In this document: one piece after another, positions 1-11,300 of the stretch
Layout: each line of letters opens with the position of its first letter
Position numbering within the stretch: the first letter of the stretch is position 1
Source of the DNA: Membranipora membranacea
Taxonomy: Eukaryota; Bryozoa; Gymnolaemata; Cheilostomatida; Membraniporidae
DNA length: 64,000 nucleotides
NCBI GenBank assembly: GCA_914767715.1
Contig: OU612069.1
Span: 24,301,387-24,365,386 of the forward strand
Direction: 5' to 3'
Made by a program: the position numbers and the translations under genes
Notes under the pieces: generated by a model
What the model was told of the DNA's origin: nothing
The model's database searches: none
What the model saw: the letters and a program-made list of their open reading frames with translations, nothing else

Positions 1-1340
1 TGCGTCGTGGGTTAAAAGTACAAAACTGGAGAGAGGACAACTCCGAATTGAGGCCTAAATCAGAGCTAAGAAAACTGTCTATTTGCAGTGGACTTATAGT
101 TAGTGACCTATGGGTAGTTGCCTTTTGACCCTAATAATTTACTCGGGAGATGACCGATTCAGAAGTAAAAACATCACGATAACAAGCGAGGTAAGGCCAG
201 CTGATTTTGTGAGTTTCTTGTGATAAGTTTAGCGACTTGATGTGAGATCATCTCATTTTGAGTCTCTGACCAAATCTGATCTGATATATTTCTGATGTAA
301 TGATCTATTCACTTGGTTGGAACCGTGTATACGCAATGTCAGCCTAGAAAGCCGTCAAAGCGAATACATAACTCTCTATAACTCATTCTCACCTTGCTGG
401 CTATCTGCTGGTTGACTTGTACCTGAGTTCTGACTCTGCTTTTTCTCTGTAGACTCGATTCTACGTTTCTTTACGGGAAAGTGTTGTGGTGTATCCATGG
501 TTACATGAAAACTTGGGCTTTATCAGACCTGATCTATCTGCTATCTATCTGTCCATCCAGAGTCTAAAATATCAGGTACAACATACAACTAACATATAAC
601 TCCGATGTGTTCTCGACAAGGTAAAAGAAGAGATTCAGACGAAAAGTGGAAATAACAAGACAAAACCATGGACAGTGTTAGGCTTTTCCTTCTCTGTATG
701 CTCCATTTTGAACTTTGACTAAGATTATCCCTTAAGAAGCTGAAGATATTTGAATATTCCAGCTTATTGGTAAGTTGGCTTCTCCTAAGCTTAGAATTAT
801 TTACGGTAGGTGGTCTGCAAGTAATCACAGTAATGCACTGTGAATGGTATTGTGTAGTTGTTTAAACAATACTAACGCAAAACAACAGTGTCACTAGTTT
901 GGGTTCACAATCCCTCAAACCTACATCATTACATAATAATCAACCTACGTGAGATCCATCAAAGTTGAAGGCTCAGAGTCCTCTGATATCCACCCAAGCA
1001 TTTAAGAGTCAAACCTCAGCTCCGAACCTCTACAGCTGCAGCCCTTGTTATAATCTCACACTGCCTCAAACCACTGACCTACATCTAAGTAAGCCTACTG
1101 TCAATAGGCTTAGTGCTAGAACATGACCTGATAATTGATTGCTATTGAAAGCAACTTATATGGCTCTTATTACATCAAACACTAACAATAGCCTTCACAA
1201 TAGCAGCTATTATATTCTTTGGTATTGATTTAAAATGTTTTGCAAATCCAGTCTGATCCAGTCGCTGAGCATATTTGTATAGAATTCTGAGCGTGCATTA
1301 GGGTGCTACATGAGGCATAGATCATGCTGACTAATTTTAC
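1..1340. other. No gene recognised, left edge
   Basis: I see no coding exon with supporting splice sites or homology here. Short open frames exist on the minus strand around 589-828 but have no recognisable domain and no matching splice signals. Confidence 0.5.
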
Positions 1341-1392
1341 ATAGTAGAGAGCTGTCAATTATCCCATGTTTGAGGGGCGGGATAAACATCAC

Positions 1393-3181
1393 CCTGATAT
1401 GGCTGGAGATGGTCTGTCATGTTTTTGGGAACCATGACCAGTCTTACATTTAGCTCCCTGAGCTTTTCCTGAATGTCATCAGTGGTGTGGGCACGGAATG
1501 CATCATAGATGAGCAGGGCAGGTGTGTTCGGATTGAGCAGCTCACGCATTCTCTTGATGTATGGGTAAAGTATCTCCTTGATGTACAGCTCCATTGTCAG
1601 TTCGTTAGACCAGTGAGATGGGTTTTGGGTGAGAGAAAAGCCATCAGGGAATTTGAATTTGGGCAGTGATAGGCTAGTTTTACCCGAGTATATCAGTTGC
1701 ATGGGAATAAACTCTCCCGATAACGACACCGTGAAGATAGCTGTCAACGCTCTTTTGCCCCTCGAGCTATTGGAACTTTGCTGCTTCCCTCTGCCTCCAT
1801 AGTCCACTTCCCGGCCGGAACGTAGTGTAGGGGTGTCTGATCCCAGTTGAGAATCAGATCAGCTGGTATGCTGTCATTCTTGACGTGGGTGCCGATCTCA
1901 TTGAGGAAGGTTAACTTCTTTTCATCCACATAACTGAAATAACAGTATGCCAAATTTATGAAACTAAAAGTCTCGTGTTTGATCCCCGCAATTTAGGGGA
2001 AGTGTTCGCTTACTTGGACTAACAGATATGACCTGATTTAATGCAGATCAGGTGTACTTCGCATCTCACAAGCCAAGTTTCACAACAGGACACCGCTTCG
2101 AAACTGATGTGAGACAAACGCTTTTTGATCTCCCTCAAATGGCATAAATATATAAAAAAAATAACGACAAACAAAGCCTAATTAAATCTAACAAATACGC
2201 CTATGACCTAAGGCTTACTCTGTTGGAAGCTGAAGTTTGCCTGTGGTGGCACACCTCTTCTTAAAACCCATTCTCAGAAGGAAACTCCGTGCCCACGAAT
2301 CAGTCAGTTCAATGTGACCACCATTATCTTTCAACAGCATTGGACTGTGTACCTAAAACAACACAACAATATGATTTAAATCCTTCAGATCTTCAAATAT
2401 GCGTGAACAGTTCTAGTACCTTTGTTGCAGGGTCGCTTTTTTTACTAACCACGCACATTCAACATATTACTGGACCTTAAATGGAACTTTAAGCTGGTAG
2501 CATGGGAACCCTGTGCTGCGATTGATTGACAATGACCACAACATTCACATGCTCAATTAATTCTACTTCTTTCTTTTAAAAGAATCAATTGAAGGCCAAA
2601 ACTTACCTGCATAGTTGCAAAACCGAGACACTGAACTGTGTGCCGATCGATTATGCCAGCTGAATCCCTGACAGCCTTGACCTTTGCCTTCACTACCTCG
2701 TCCAGTCTCTCTCCTAACAACAACGGTCTTCCAATCTTGGCTGGTGGCTTCTGCAAATAAAAACAGAACTAAGTGTTAAAGCATCAATGAAAGAAAATTA
2801 CAGTATTCTTCATGTTTTGGAGAATCCTTTTTTAGTTTTGCCCTCAACTGCTAGATAATAGGCCTGGCCTACTATGGTATGGTTGGCTATGCCAAGAGAA
2901 TCGAAGATCCTCTCTTATCCCAGCTTGACGCAAAGCGTTACCTCACTTTATTGACCTTCAAGAAATGTGAATTTTATAACCAACCTTCGGTCCATGTTTA
3001 AGTGACTCTCTGTCTCTCCATGTCCTTACTGTAAACTCAGTTAGTCTGTCACATTAGCTTTAAACTTCTTCAGTGCAGCAGCTGTCAAATTGTCATGAGC
3101 GTACTGTCCGATCTGTGAACGCTCCTCCTCGCTGTAGCTGTTGTACTTGACTTGTCGGTTTACTTTCGGATTCTATTTCAT
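1393..3181 (-). mobile_element. pogo/Tigger-like DDE transposase, four visible exons, broken
   Basis: Cut-and-paste transposase of the DDE_1 (Tc1/mariner-superfamily, pogo/Tigger/jerky-like) type, in four exons. Exon 1, about 3181-3061, encodes the N-terminal block (KVNRQVKYNSYSEEE, then QIGQYA); an in-frame TAG follows the putative Met-Lys start. Exon 2, 2750-2607 (KIGRPLLLGERLDEVV), and exon 3, 2352-2219 (NGGHIELTDSWARS), give the DNA-binding region. Exon 4, 1933-1393, is the catalytic core: first Asp in LILNWDQTP, second in LLIYDAF, third in MTDHLQP. Acceptors (TTTGCAG, GTTTTAG, ATTTCAG) and donors (GTAAGT, GTAAGC) are canonical and phases agree across exons 2-4. One frameshift near 1750-1765 separates the first Asp from the rest. 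The end after LQP is missing. An old autonomous element or transposase-derived gene, now dead; the family call is firm. Confidence 0.85.
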
Positions 3182-3620
3182 CTAGCGCTGGAACTGTAAA
3201 CGGTGCACAGTGTTGTTTTAATCATTAATGTTGTATATTGTAAACAAAAGGACGAGAGAATACAGCATAGGCCTACAGTCCTGGCCTGCTGCAAAACAGA
3301 CAAACCTCCCAAACCACCAATTTTTTGCCAAATCTCTATCTATGGGAGAGAGAGGAGAGTAGCAAACAACTTTTTAGTATAATTACTTACTTACTTTTAA
3401 TTATAATAATAATAGGGATGATACACTCAAATAACCTCATGTCAGATAATCAGGTGAAACAGCAATCAATCCTACTAACTATGCATTCATCATCAACTTG
3501 ATTTATTATTACATATGTATGAACTATTATAATAATCTACCTGCGTATTTACCTGCGTCTTCTTCGTCTCAAGCGCAAGCTTTACAGCTGTGACTTTAGA
3601 AACTTCTGCTCAAAATCGGT

Positions 3621-5610
3621 TTAACATTTCCGGGTCATTAACAATTGATCAACCAATTGAACAGCAATGCTAGGCACTAAACTATCTGCAGGCAGTAAGT
3701 TCCACTCTTTGGAAGTGCGGACGAAGAAGGAACGTCGATGGTGGTCAATGTTCGAATGTGGAGCTAGATACTGCAGTGGGTGCCGTCTGGCAGAGGTGGT
3801 AGTGGCTCTCTTGGTGTATCTCCTGAGCACTGTGTTGTTTGTGTGGTGGTACTGACTGAATATTTTCATACGTCGATCACTTCGTCGCTCTGAGAGAGGT
3901 TGCAAGTTGAATGTTGTTAGTAGGCTGGTGGTGTTTGTCTGTCTATCTGTTCTATGTATACCGTAGATGACTCTGGCTGCTCTTCTCTGGACTGCTTCAA
4001 GACGGGATGCAGCAGTGTTGGATAAAGAATCCCATGCCGCTGAAGAGTATTCCATGACAGGTCGAACTAACTGTTTGTAAGCAGTAGCTTTGACCTCTGT
4101 TGAGTCTGTCAGCACATTCCGTCTGATGAAGCCTAGTGTAGAGTTTGCCTTGGTGGTGGTATTGTCAATGTGGGTTGACCATGTGATCTTCTGGTCCAGG
4201 GTGAGTCTGAGGTACTTAATGCGCTCTGCACGAGGTATTTCAGTACCATGGAGACTCAGTGTCTGTCTGTCTGATTTTCTTTTGCGAGAGAATGTGATGT
4301 GCTGGCATTTGGAGGGGTGGAACTCCATATCCCAGGCTTTCTCCCACGATTCGAGGCTTGCTAGGTCTTCTTGTAGTTGTTGATGATTGACTGTACAGTT
4401 GTATATTATGGTATCATCGGCAAAGAGTCATACATTTGATCGCACTGTATCTGGCAGGTCGTTTATGTAGAACAAAAACATCGCTGGCCTGACAACTGAC
4501 CCCGAGGTTACCGGAGCTTCTGTAGATTCCTCACCCTCCACAACTACTTTTTGAGTGCGATGGGAAAGAAAGTCATCAATCAAGGATATGAGTTGATAGG
4601 TTACACCACACTTCGCTAGTTTGGATAACAGCTTACTGTGGTTAACCTTGTCAAACGCTTTGCTGAAATCCAGCACACGTGCTTCGATTTCTTCTCCTTG
4701 TCTAGGCTGTTGGTGATGTCGGATGTTAACTCTATTAGTTGTTTTTCAGTCCCATTATTTCTTCTGAATCCGTGCTGGTTACAGTTGAATATCTGGTTTT
4801 TTTCTGCGTGTGACATCAAGTGGCTGGTTAGTATGTGCTCCATTACCTTACTTGTGACACAAGTAAGGCTGACAGGGCGATAGTTGGAGGCCAGGTACTT
4901 CTCACCTTTCTGTAGATAGGGCAGATCATGGCTTTCTTCCAGTCCAGTGGGACTCTTCCTTTATCAAGAGACACCTGGAAGAGAGTTGAGAGAGGACAGG
5001 CCAGTACATAAGCAAATTCTTGAAGAACCCTGGGGCTGATGCCATCTGGGCCAGGTGCTCTATTTGGGTTTAATGTTGACAGTTGTTTGAGAACACCATT
5101 GGGGTCAATGGTTATGTCCTGCATAGTGGATGCGAGGGACTGTTCTGTTTAATCCAGTCTCTCTGATGGATTAGAGAAGACTGATGCAAACTGTTTGTTT
5201 AGGATCTCTGCTCTCTCCTTTGCTGATTTGATGGTCCAATAGTATTAGTTGCAGCAGATCGTCTGTGTTTTATATATGTCCAGAAGCGTTTTGAAAGTTC
5301 GCTTTTGGTCTTGGACTTGTCAGTAAATAGCCGATGGACATACTGGGTATGTTGTTTCTTTAGCAGCTGCTGTACAGTATGTCTATATAAGTTGTAGCGC
5401 TTTTCGAGATGAAAAAAACCTGTCATCTTACATCGTCTATGTAGAGCGTTTTTTTTCTGAATAAGCTTGTGAAGATGTTTATTTATCCATGGCCTCGAGT
5501 CTTTGCGTCTCGTCAACCTTCTTGGGATGTAAGCTGACATAGCGTCTACTATCTCGTCTTTGATAGAGTTCCACAGGTCATCTGGTGACGGGTTGTAGGT
5601 TGTAATCTAT
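3621..5610 (-). mobile_element. Non-LTR retrotransposon (jockey/CR1-like) reverse transcriptase, 5'-truncated and broken
   Basis: The reverse transcriptase half of a LINE, read on the minus strand. From 5' to 3': a linker between endonuclease and RT (SAYIPRRLTRRKDSRPW, 5540-5199); RT motifs NRAPGPDGISPRVLQEF near 5070; FNCNQHGFRRNNGTEKQL near 4790; LDFSKAFDKVNHSKLL near 4660; the catalytic LFADDT at 4427-4410; then a C-terminal domain to a stop at 3621. From about 4676 to 3621 is one frame interrupted by a single TGA at 4430-4428, just before FADD, where CGA would be expected (CpG decay). Further upstream it shifts frame near 4690 and 4890. The usual VPQGSVLGP block is damaged. No endonuclease is present, so it is 5'-truncated and cannot be active. 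The exact clade is uncertain. Confidence 0.9.
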
Positions 5611-5799
5611 CAATCTGGTGGCTACTCACTGCCTCATCTATTAGAATATCTGGATCAACTAGCTCTTGTGGTTCAGAAGATGTTCTAGCTCTCTCAGTGG
5701 GCTTGAAACATCTGAACAATGCCATTGCTGTTGTTAGTAAAACAATAGATAGTAAAGAGCAGAGAAGGTGTGAATTGTAACAAAATGTATCAATCAATG

Positions 5800-6540
5800 A
5801 AATTATTTTCTCAAACTTTTTTTCTCTTTTCAGTCACTTCAAATATGGCGGTGTCAGTTAGTGTTAGTAATTAAGAACATAAACCTAAATTTAACACAGT
5901 CTCTTACTGCAACAATCTTACCTGCAGACTCTACAATCAGTTTATTGATGTAAGAGGAGGCAACTCTGTATTCAAGTTTCAGGGTGAAAAAATTCATGGT
6001 TTAAACACATCGCGAGAAGACAACTCCGCAACACCGCGAGCCCTTTAAACAAGTGAAACTTTTCTACCTGTAGGGTAATACTAAGTTTTCATTTTTATTA
6101 TAACCACTGTTTGCCACATCCAAGGGGTAATTATTTTTAGAAGTTTACACCTCTTACAATTTGAACTCATCTCTGGAGAGGGAGAAAATAATCAAACAAA
6201 CAAACAATTCATATCAATTTGACTATAGCTGCCATGCACTAGGCTTAATTGGAACCATTCCACTGTATATCAAAGTCTATGGTTTGACAGCCAGGTTAGA
6301 AAAAACCTGGCAAGAAACTGAATGCTGGAAGTTCTAGGGTGATGGCTGGGATATCAGTGCTTTGTCATCTAAACTATTGTGGCGAAGGGACTCGAGAATA
6401 TGCGATGACTTTGTTGATTCGCTGAGTCAATATAACACTTTTTATTCAAGTGTAAGCTAGTTAGCACATATGCTGGAGGATTTGAACCTAGCTTGAGTCA
6501 TGAGGTGGGAAAAAACAGAAGCTTCAAACTCTGAAATGAG
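5800..6540. other. Intergenic; left boundary of duplicated unit A
   Basis: No gene seen. From about 6074 the sequence becomes alignable by eye with 21090 onward (shared block beginning GTAATACTAAGTT, then ATAACCACTGTTTGCCACAT). This places the left edge of segmental-duplication unit A inside this stretch. Confidence 0.6.
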
Positions 6541-6571
6541 AGAAAAAAAATGCATCATACGTTCAGTGATA

Positions 6572-6577
6572 TATAAA
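6572..6577 (+). promoter_or_regulatory. TATA box of minigene A
   Basis: TATAAA followed by GGCTC, 71 bases upstream of the proposed ATG at 6648. The paralogous position 21589-21594 has the same TATAAAGGCTC. Retention of a core promoter in both copies, while the surroundings differ, supports a real transcription start about 25-30 bases downstream. Confidence 0.55.
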
Positions 6578-6647
6578 GGCTCTCCCCTCCCTCACATGCT
6601 CAATACACACTGTGTAGTGTACTAAGAGTCAGTACAAGGCAGGAAAA

Positions 6648-7113
6648 ATGGAATACAAAACAGGAAGTGAGTATTTTAATTAAATATAGTTGGAGAGGTT
6701 GTGAAATCTGTAAATAATGCAAGATACAAGAAATTCTTGGTCCCGGGAAACCATCTCATTTTACGTTCATACGACATAGTACAAAAACTTCTCTGTACAC
6801 GGGAAAATTCATTATTAGTCATTGTCCTTTCTATAGTTGTAAGTGTATATCTCCGTATCACGTCAGTGTTAAAAGTGACCAACAAAGTCTTAATTGATTT
6901 TATATGCAACCAGGATACAGGAAATATCTTGAAGGGCATCAAAACTCAATTTAAGGGTTAAAAGTCTATGGACTAAATTTGCATGTTTGTGTATAAACTT
7001 TCTTTTCACATTGTTCAGGGCAGGCAGAACAGATTCAAAGTGATATAGTTGGTATCTGCTGTTGTGACGGTGAAGATGAGCAGAAGAGGATTGTACGAGG
7101 TGACAGTAAATAA
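6648..7113 (+). CDS. Small two-exon gene, unit A copy (37 residues)
   Basis: I do not recognise this protein. Exon 1, 6648-6666, encodes MEYKTG and ends in a strong donor (GTGAGT), phase 1. Exon 2, 7019-7113, follows acceptor CATTGTTCAG and continues RQAEQIQSDIVGICCCDG, then EDEQKRIVRGDSK and stop. It has three consecutive Cys followed by an acidic patch, no signal peptide and no membrane segment, so a cytosolic peptide is likely. A TATA box lies upstream (6572) and AATAAA downstream (7187-7192), making a complete small transcription unit. The paralog at 21664-22083 keeps promoter, start, splice sites and reading frame. This copy stops earlier: TAA here stands where copy B reads GAA. It is convergent with the WSC gene. 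A short-ORF RNA gene is the alternative. Confidence 0.5.
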
Positions 7114-7186
7114 GAAGAAAGAGAAAGGGATATGCAATAAAATTGCGTTGTGATGTGATCACTGATGGCTAAAATATGCAAACACA

Positions 7187-7192
7187 AATAAA
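7187..7192 (+). terminator. Polyadenylation signal of minigene A
   Basis: AATAAA, 74 bases after the stop codon. The paralogous AATAAA lies at 22140-22145, also shortly after the stop. Confidence 0.5.
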
Positions 7193-7493
7193 AGTTCCTA
7201 TCTGAAAGGGTTCTTGAAAACTCTCCCAAATCAATTATGTTTTGTTCCATTTTCTGTTGTCAAAGTAAATAAAGAATTAGGAAAAATGAATATAAAAGTT
7301 ATTGTCCTGTGGCTTTGAAGGTAGTATGAAGTACAAAATAAAACTGTGAAGTCGAAGACTAAAGCAGCAAGAATAGATTAGTGATCAACACCATTCTGCG
7401 CCCTTGACTCTCACACAAGTTGTAAACTTAAGGCATTAGAGATAAGATTTGATTATTAATTTGGAGAGACTATAGCTAACTTTGAACTCAGAT

Positions 7494-7556
7494 GCATATG
7501 ACTGTGAAACTATATGACTGTGAAACTATATGACTGTGAAACTATATGACTGTGAA
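7494..7556. repeat. 16-bp tandem repeat
   Basis: About four head-to-tail copies of a 16-base unit (TATGACTGTGAAACTA). I did not find it at the corresponding place in unit B, so it probably expanded after the duplication. Confidence 0.8.
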
Positions 7557-8397
7557 CACATAAAATGACATTGCAATCCAATCATTTTTTCATAGACCTC
7601 TCCATGAAAATAAAGCTAGACATACTTAAAGCTATAGCTCTAACTGTTCCCAGGACAATTCAACTGTTATCAAAATTCAGACTGAATCGTCATAAGAAAA
7701 GTATATGTCAAAATTGTTTTACACTTGTGAGTCGTGCCTACATTGATGCTTGGTAGGACGATTACACAGAAAGCTCGTCGTCATCTATCTATCTCGGTGC
7801 AGACAGTGGTCATTTTAGCGAACATTTATTGGTTGATTAATATGTTGTTAGTTACAAATCTTAATGACACATAGTTACCCCTCATAATAAATAAGGTATT
7901 TTCACAATAACAATAACAACAGTAACAATACTAGCAAATGAGTTGACCAAATGAATAGTGAATGTAGTTGTTGCATAAGATGGATATAATCCAAATTATT
8001 GGTGTTACTTTTTTGGTCATCTAAATTGAAATTTATCCTTATTCAACAAATATTGCAGTCGATTTATCAACAAGCAAGATGGAAGCAAGTGATAAGTAAT
8101 ACTTAACAAAAAACAGATTTATCTCGCTGTTTTCTCGAGTGAATGCATCAGAAACCGTACTGCCAAATTGAGCTGAAGATTAAAGGACCATTTTGACGTA
8201 CAGGAGATATTTGACTGCAACGCCAAACAAGATAACGCAAATTAACGACAGACCCACCGTTGATATTTTCTGATTAAAAATCATTGGGACAATTATATAT
8301 TTCCAACACGTTGATATATAACTTCGGAGTCACTCAAAACGCATTAAACAATACAATTAATTAAGAGACAATTGAAATACCCCTGTTGAGTCCCCGG

Positions 8398-11300
8398 TCA
8401 ATTGATACGCAAAATATGTAGGTATTGAGAAGTTGGCTTGGAGAAAGCAGACTGAATTCTGACAGAGTATGCAGCAGAATAACATTTGTAAGTATACAAC
8501 AGGTCCAGTCTATCTGTGACATTAACAGCTGGGCATCTCTGTTCAGAACCATCCAAGATCACACTCACTTCTGGTTCGTCTGTCAAACAGAAATTTCAAC
8601 ATTGGTCAGTTATGGAATAGTCAATCCTTTGAATCTTTGTAACACCTTATTTTGAAAACAGTTATACACTAAAATTATACATCAATTATAATTATATTTA
8701 GAATTATAATTAAAATTATAAGTATTAATTACTAATTATTTATTACAATAATAATTATAATTATTCACAATTATCACTCAAAAAATTTCTTCTGTAGAAA
8801 TGGGTATTCTACTTGCTGCGTCAGCTGTCAGCCCGCAAAAAAAATCTCTGGTCATGGAAACAGCATCAAACTTTGATTTATAAATGTTGTTTCACCGTAT
8901 TGAGGTTACTTGCCTTGGCAAAGTATAAGTTTCACAGAAGAGGAGCTTAAGTTCATTTCCTATGGTTATACGAATTTTGCCTAAAGTAAGTGTTATTTAC
9001 TTCACACACAACTGCAGAAGTTTTGTTTCAATTATGTGTTTCAGTCAAGGTGCAGTTTCAATAGTCAACAAAGCCATGTGAATTGCCTACACTGAACAAG
9101 TTAGCATAAATAATTGTTTCTATAGCAATGAAACCAAACACAATTACGTTGTTAAAAATAGCATTCTCTCATCCTAGATTGACAGAATTCAATAACTTTC
9201 GGTCACAAGTATTTTTTTTTAATGATTTCGTCTAAAATTTCAATCATTTCTTGTACATCAAAATGTCACACAAACTCACTTATCGAAATCTTCCACACTG
9301 AGTTAGCTCCACGACCACCACATATCTCACTGATGTTTCCAGCACATTTCCTGTCACAGTCACTCTCATCTCGTGGTCCATAGCTACCATATTCATCATC
9401 ACAGTAACATTCATGGCCATACTGCAGTCCAATGTACACAAACCCTGTAACATCTGCAAGAGGTTAGAACGAGCGACAGAAACATGCCAACCTATCACTG
9501 ATGTCATAAATGTCTAAATCTTGACCACTGATGAGTACCAAGAACTAATTATAAAGTTTTGTCACATGTACATAGTCGAAAAAATCAATGCTCTACTTGG
9601 TATGAAGTATTGAGGATGGAAATAGTACCTCCCATAAAGGAAGGTCACTTACTATAACATACATTGTTCTTACGGGAAGAATGCAATACTATTGTATTTT
9701 TACTCTTTGATAGGTCCATGAGCAAGTAGATTTACAATTGCAACAATGTCATTACCTATCGTCTCTGTATGTTTCAAGAGTTGATCTGCTCTATCATTTA
9801 ACATACTTTTATAAGTTTTTCATATTTAAAAAGTATCTGGACTAATTCACTACCAGAATAAATATATTATATTATTTAGTATTGTTAATATCACAAACCT
9901 TGACTTGTGCAGAAGTCAATACAGTACTCTTTAGTCATTTCATTATAAAACATATCAGTTCCATTCAGGTCACGTACGGGCTGAGAATCTCTATAGCAGC
10001 CCATGTAAACTGCTTGCAATTGTGCATCTACCGTAAGAGTGATAAATAATATATAGTTTATGACCAGATTCAATAAACATGGTATTATTACATCATCATA
10101 CACTGATAACTGCTGTCTGGGACTTGAAGCTTTTGTTTCTCACAAACAAATCTGGCACTGTAAATTCTTTGGGTAACGATATTGCAATTGTTATCTAAGG
10201 TTTCATCTTCTACAAAAATTATAACAACAACTCAGGCAAAATCCAATAATACTTCAACACCAAACATCAGCCCTATCTAAGTTCATAGTTGTTTTTCTTT
10301 GTGTCCTCTCTATCACAGAAACTAGATTGGATAGTCTTTACCAATAGCAAATAGAGAAAGAAATATTGATTAAATTTTTCATTACCATGAGAAAGTGATG
10401 AGATTTAAGTTGGATGTGATGGCAATTTAAAACGTCGTTATTAAGTCTTGTCATACAATCCAAAGCATTGAAAAAAATTGTTTAAGCCTATTTCATCATT
10501 TTTGCACTTTGTAATCCAGCAGAATGAGATCAAGTAATTACCCTATCCTAGATATTTTATTGGGAACAATATTTTTCTTACCTTGTATTCCGCACAAAAT
10601 TAATGAAAAATAGAAATTTTCAAGCACATGGTCTTATTTGCTTTATGAATTGATTGGTGAAGATCTTCATAAGTATAGCCGGAAAATCAGCCTTTATACC
10701 TAGCTCTTCATGCAATGGTTGTCAAATTGTAAATGATGTTATGAAAGTGGTTCTACAAGGCCTCAATTCACATCGAAAACTTTCATTCAACATCATATTT
10801 TCATGATATTAAAAACAAGGTAAAAGAAATTTGGTGAATATAATCTTCACAAACATTTGGTGTCAACTAGGGGCAGTGATCGTCAATTCCTTTATAGTCT
10901 TCCCTACGACAGAAAACTAGATTGAATAGTCTCTTCAAAGAGCAAATTGAGAAAGAAATATTGAATACATGTTTCATTACCATGAGAATTTGATGAGATA
11001 CAAGTTGGATGTTCAATGTTCAATGTTCAATGTTCTGTTCCGCCTTACAATCCAAAGCATTGAGAAAAATGGTCTTAGTCTATGCCATCATTTTTGCGCT
11101 TTGTAATCTAGCAGAATAAGATCATGGGAGATAGAGTAATTTCCCTATCCTAGACATGTTATAAATATATTATGTTATGTTATAGATATTTTGTTATTAT
11201 TTTCAAATTCCGCACAAAAAGAGAAGAAATAAAAAAAGATCGCTTTCGTAAGCATGTTCTTATTTGGTTCTTTTATTGATTCATGAAAATAAAGTTCATA

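Noticed and set aside
9280-9507. Open frame on the minus strand overlapping the WSC exon, in another frame
   Set aside because: The WSC exon 9453-9280 explains the sequence, with the correct cysteines and phases; the other frame is a shadow.
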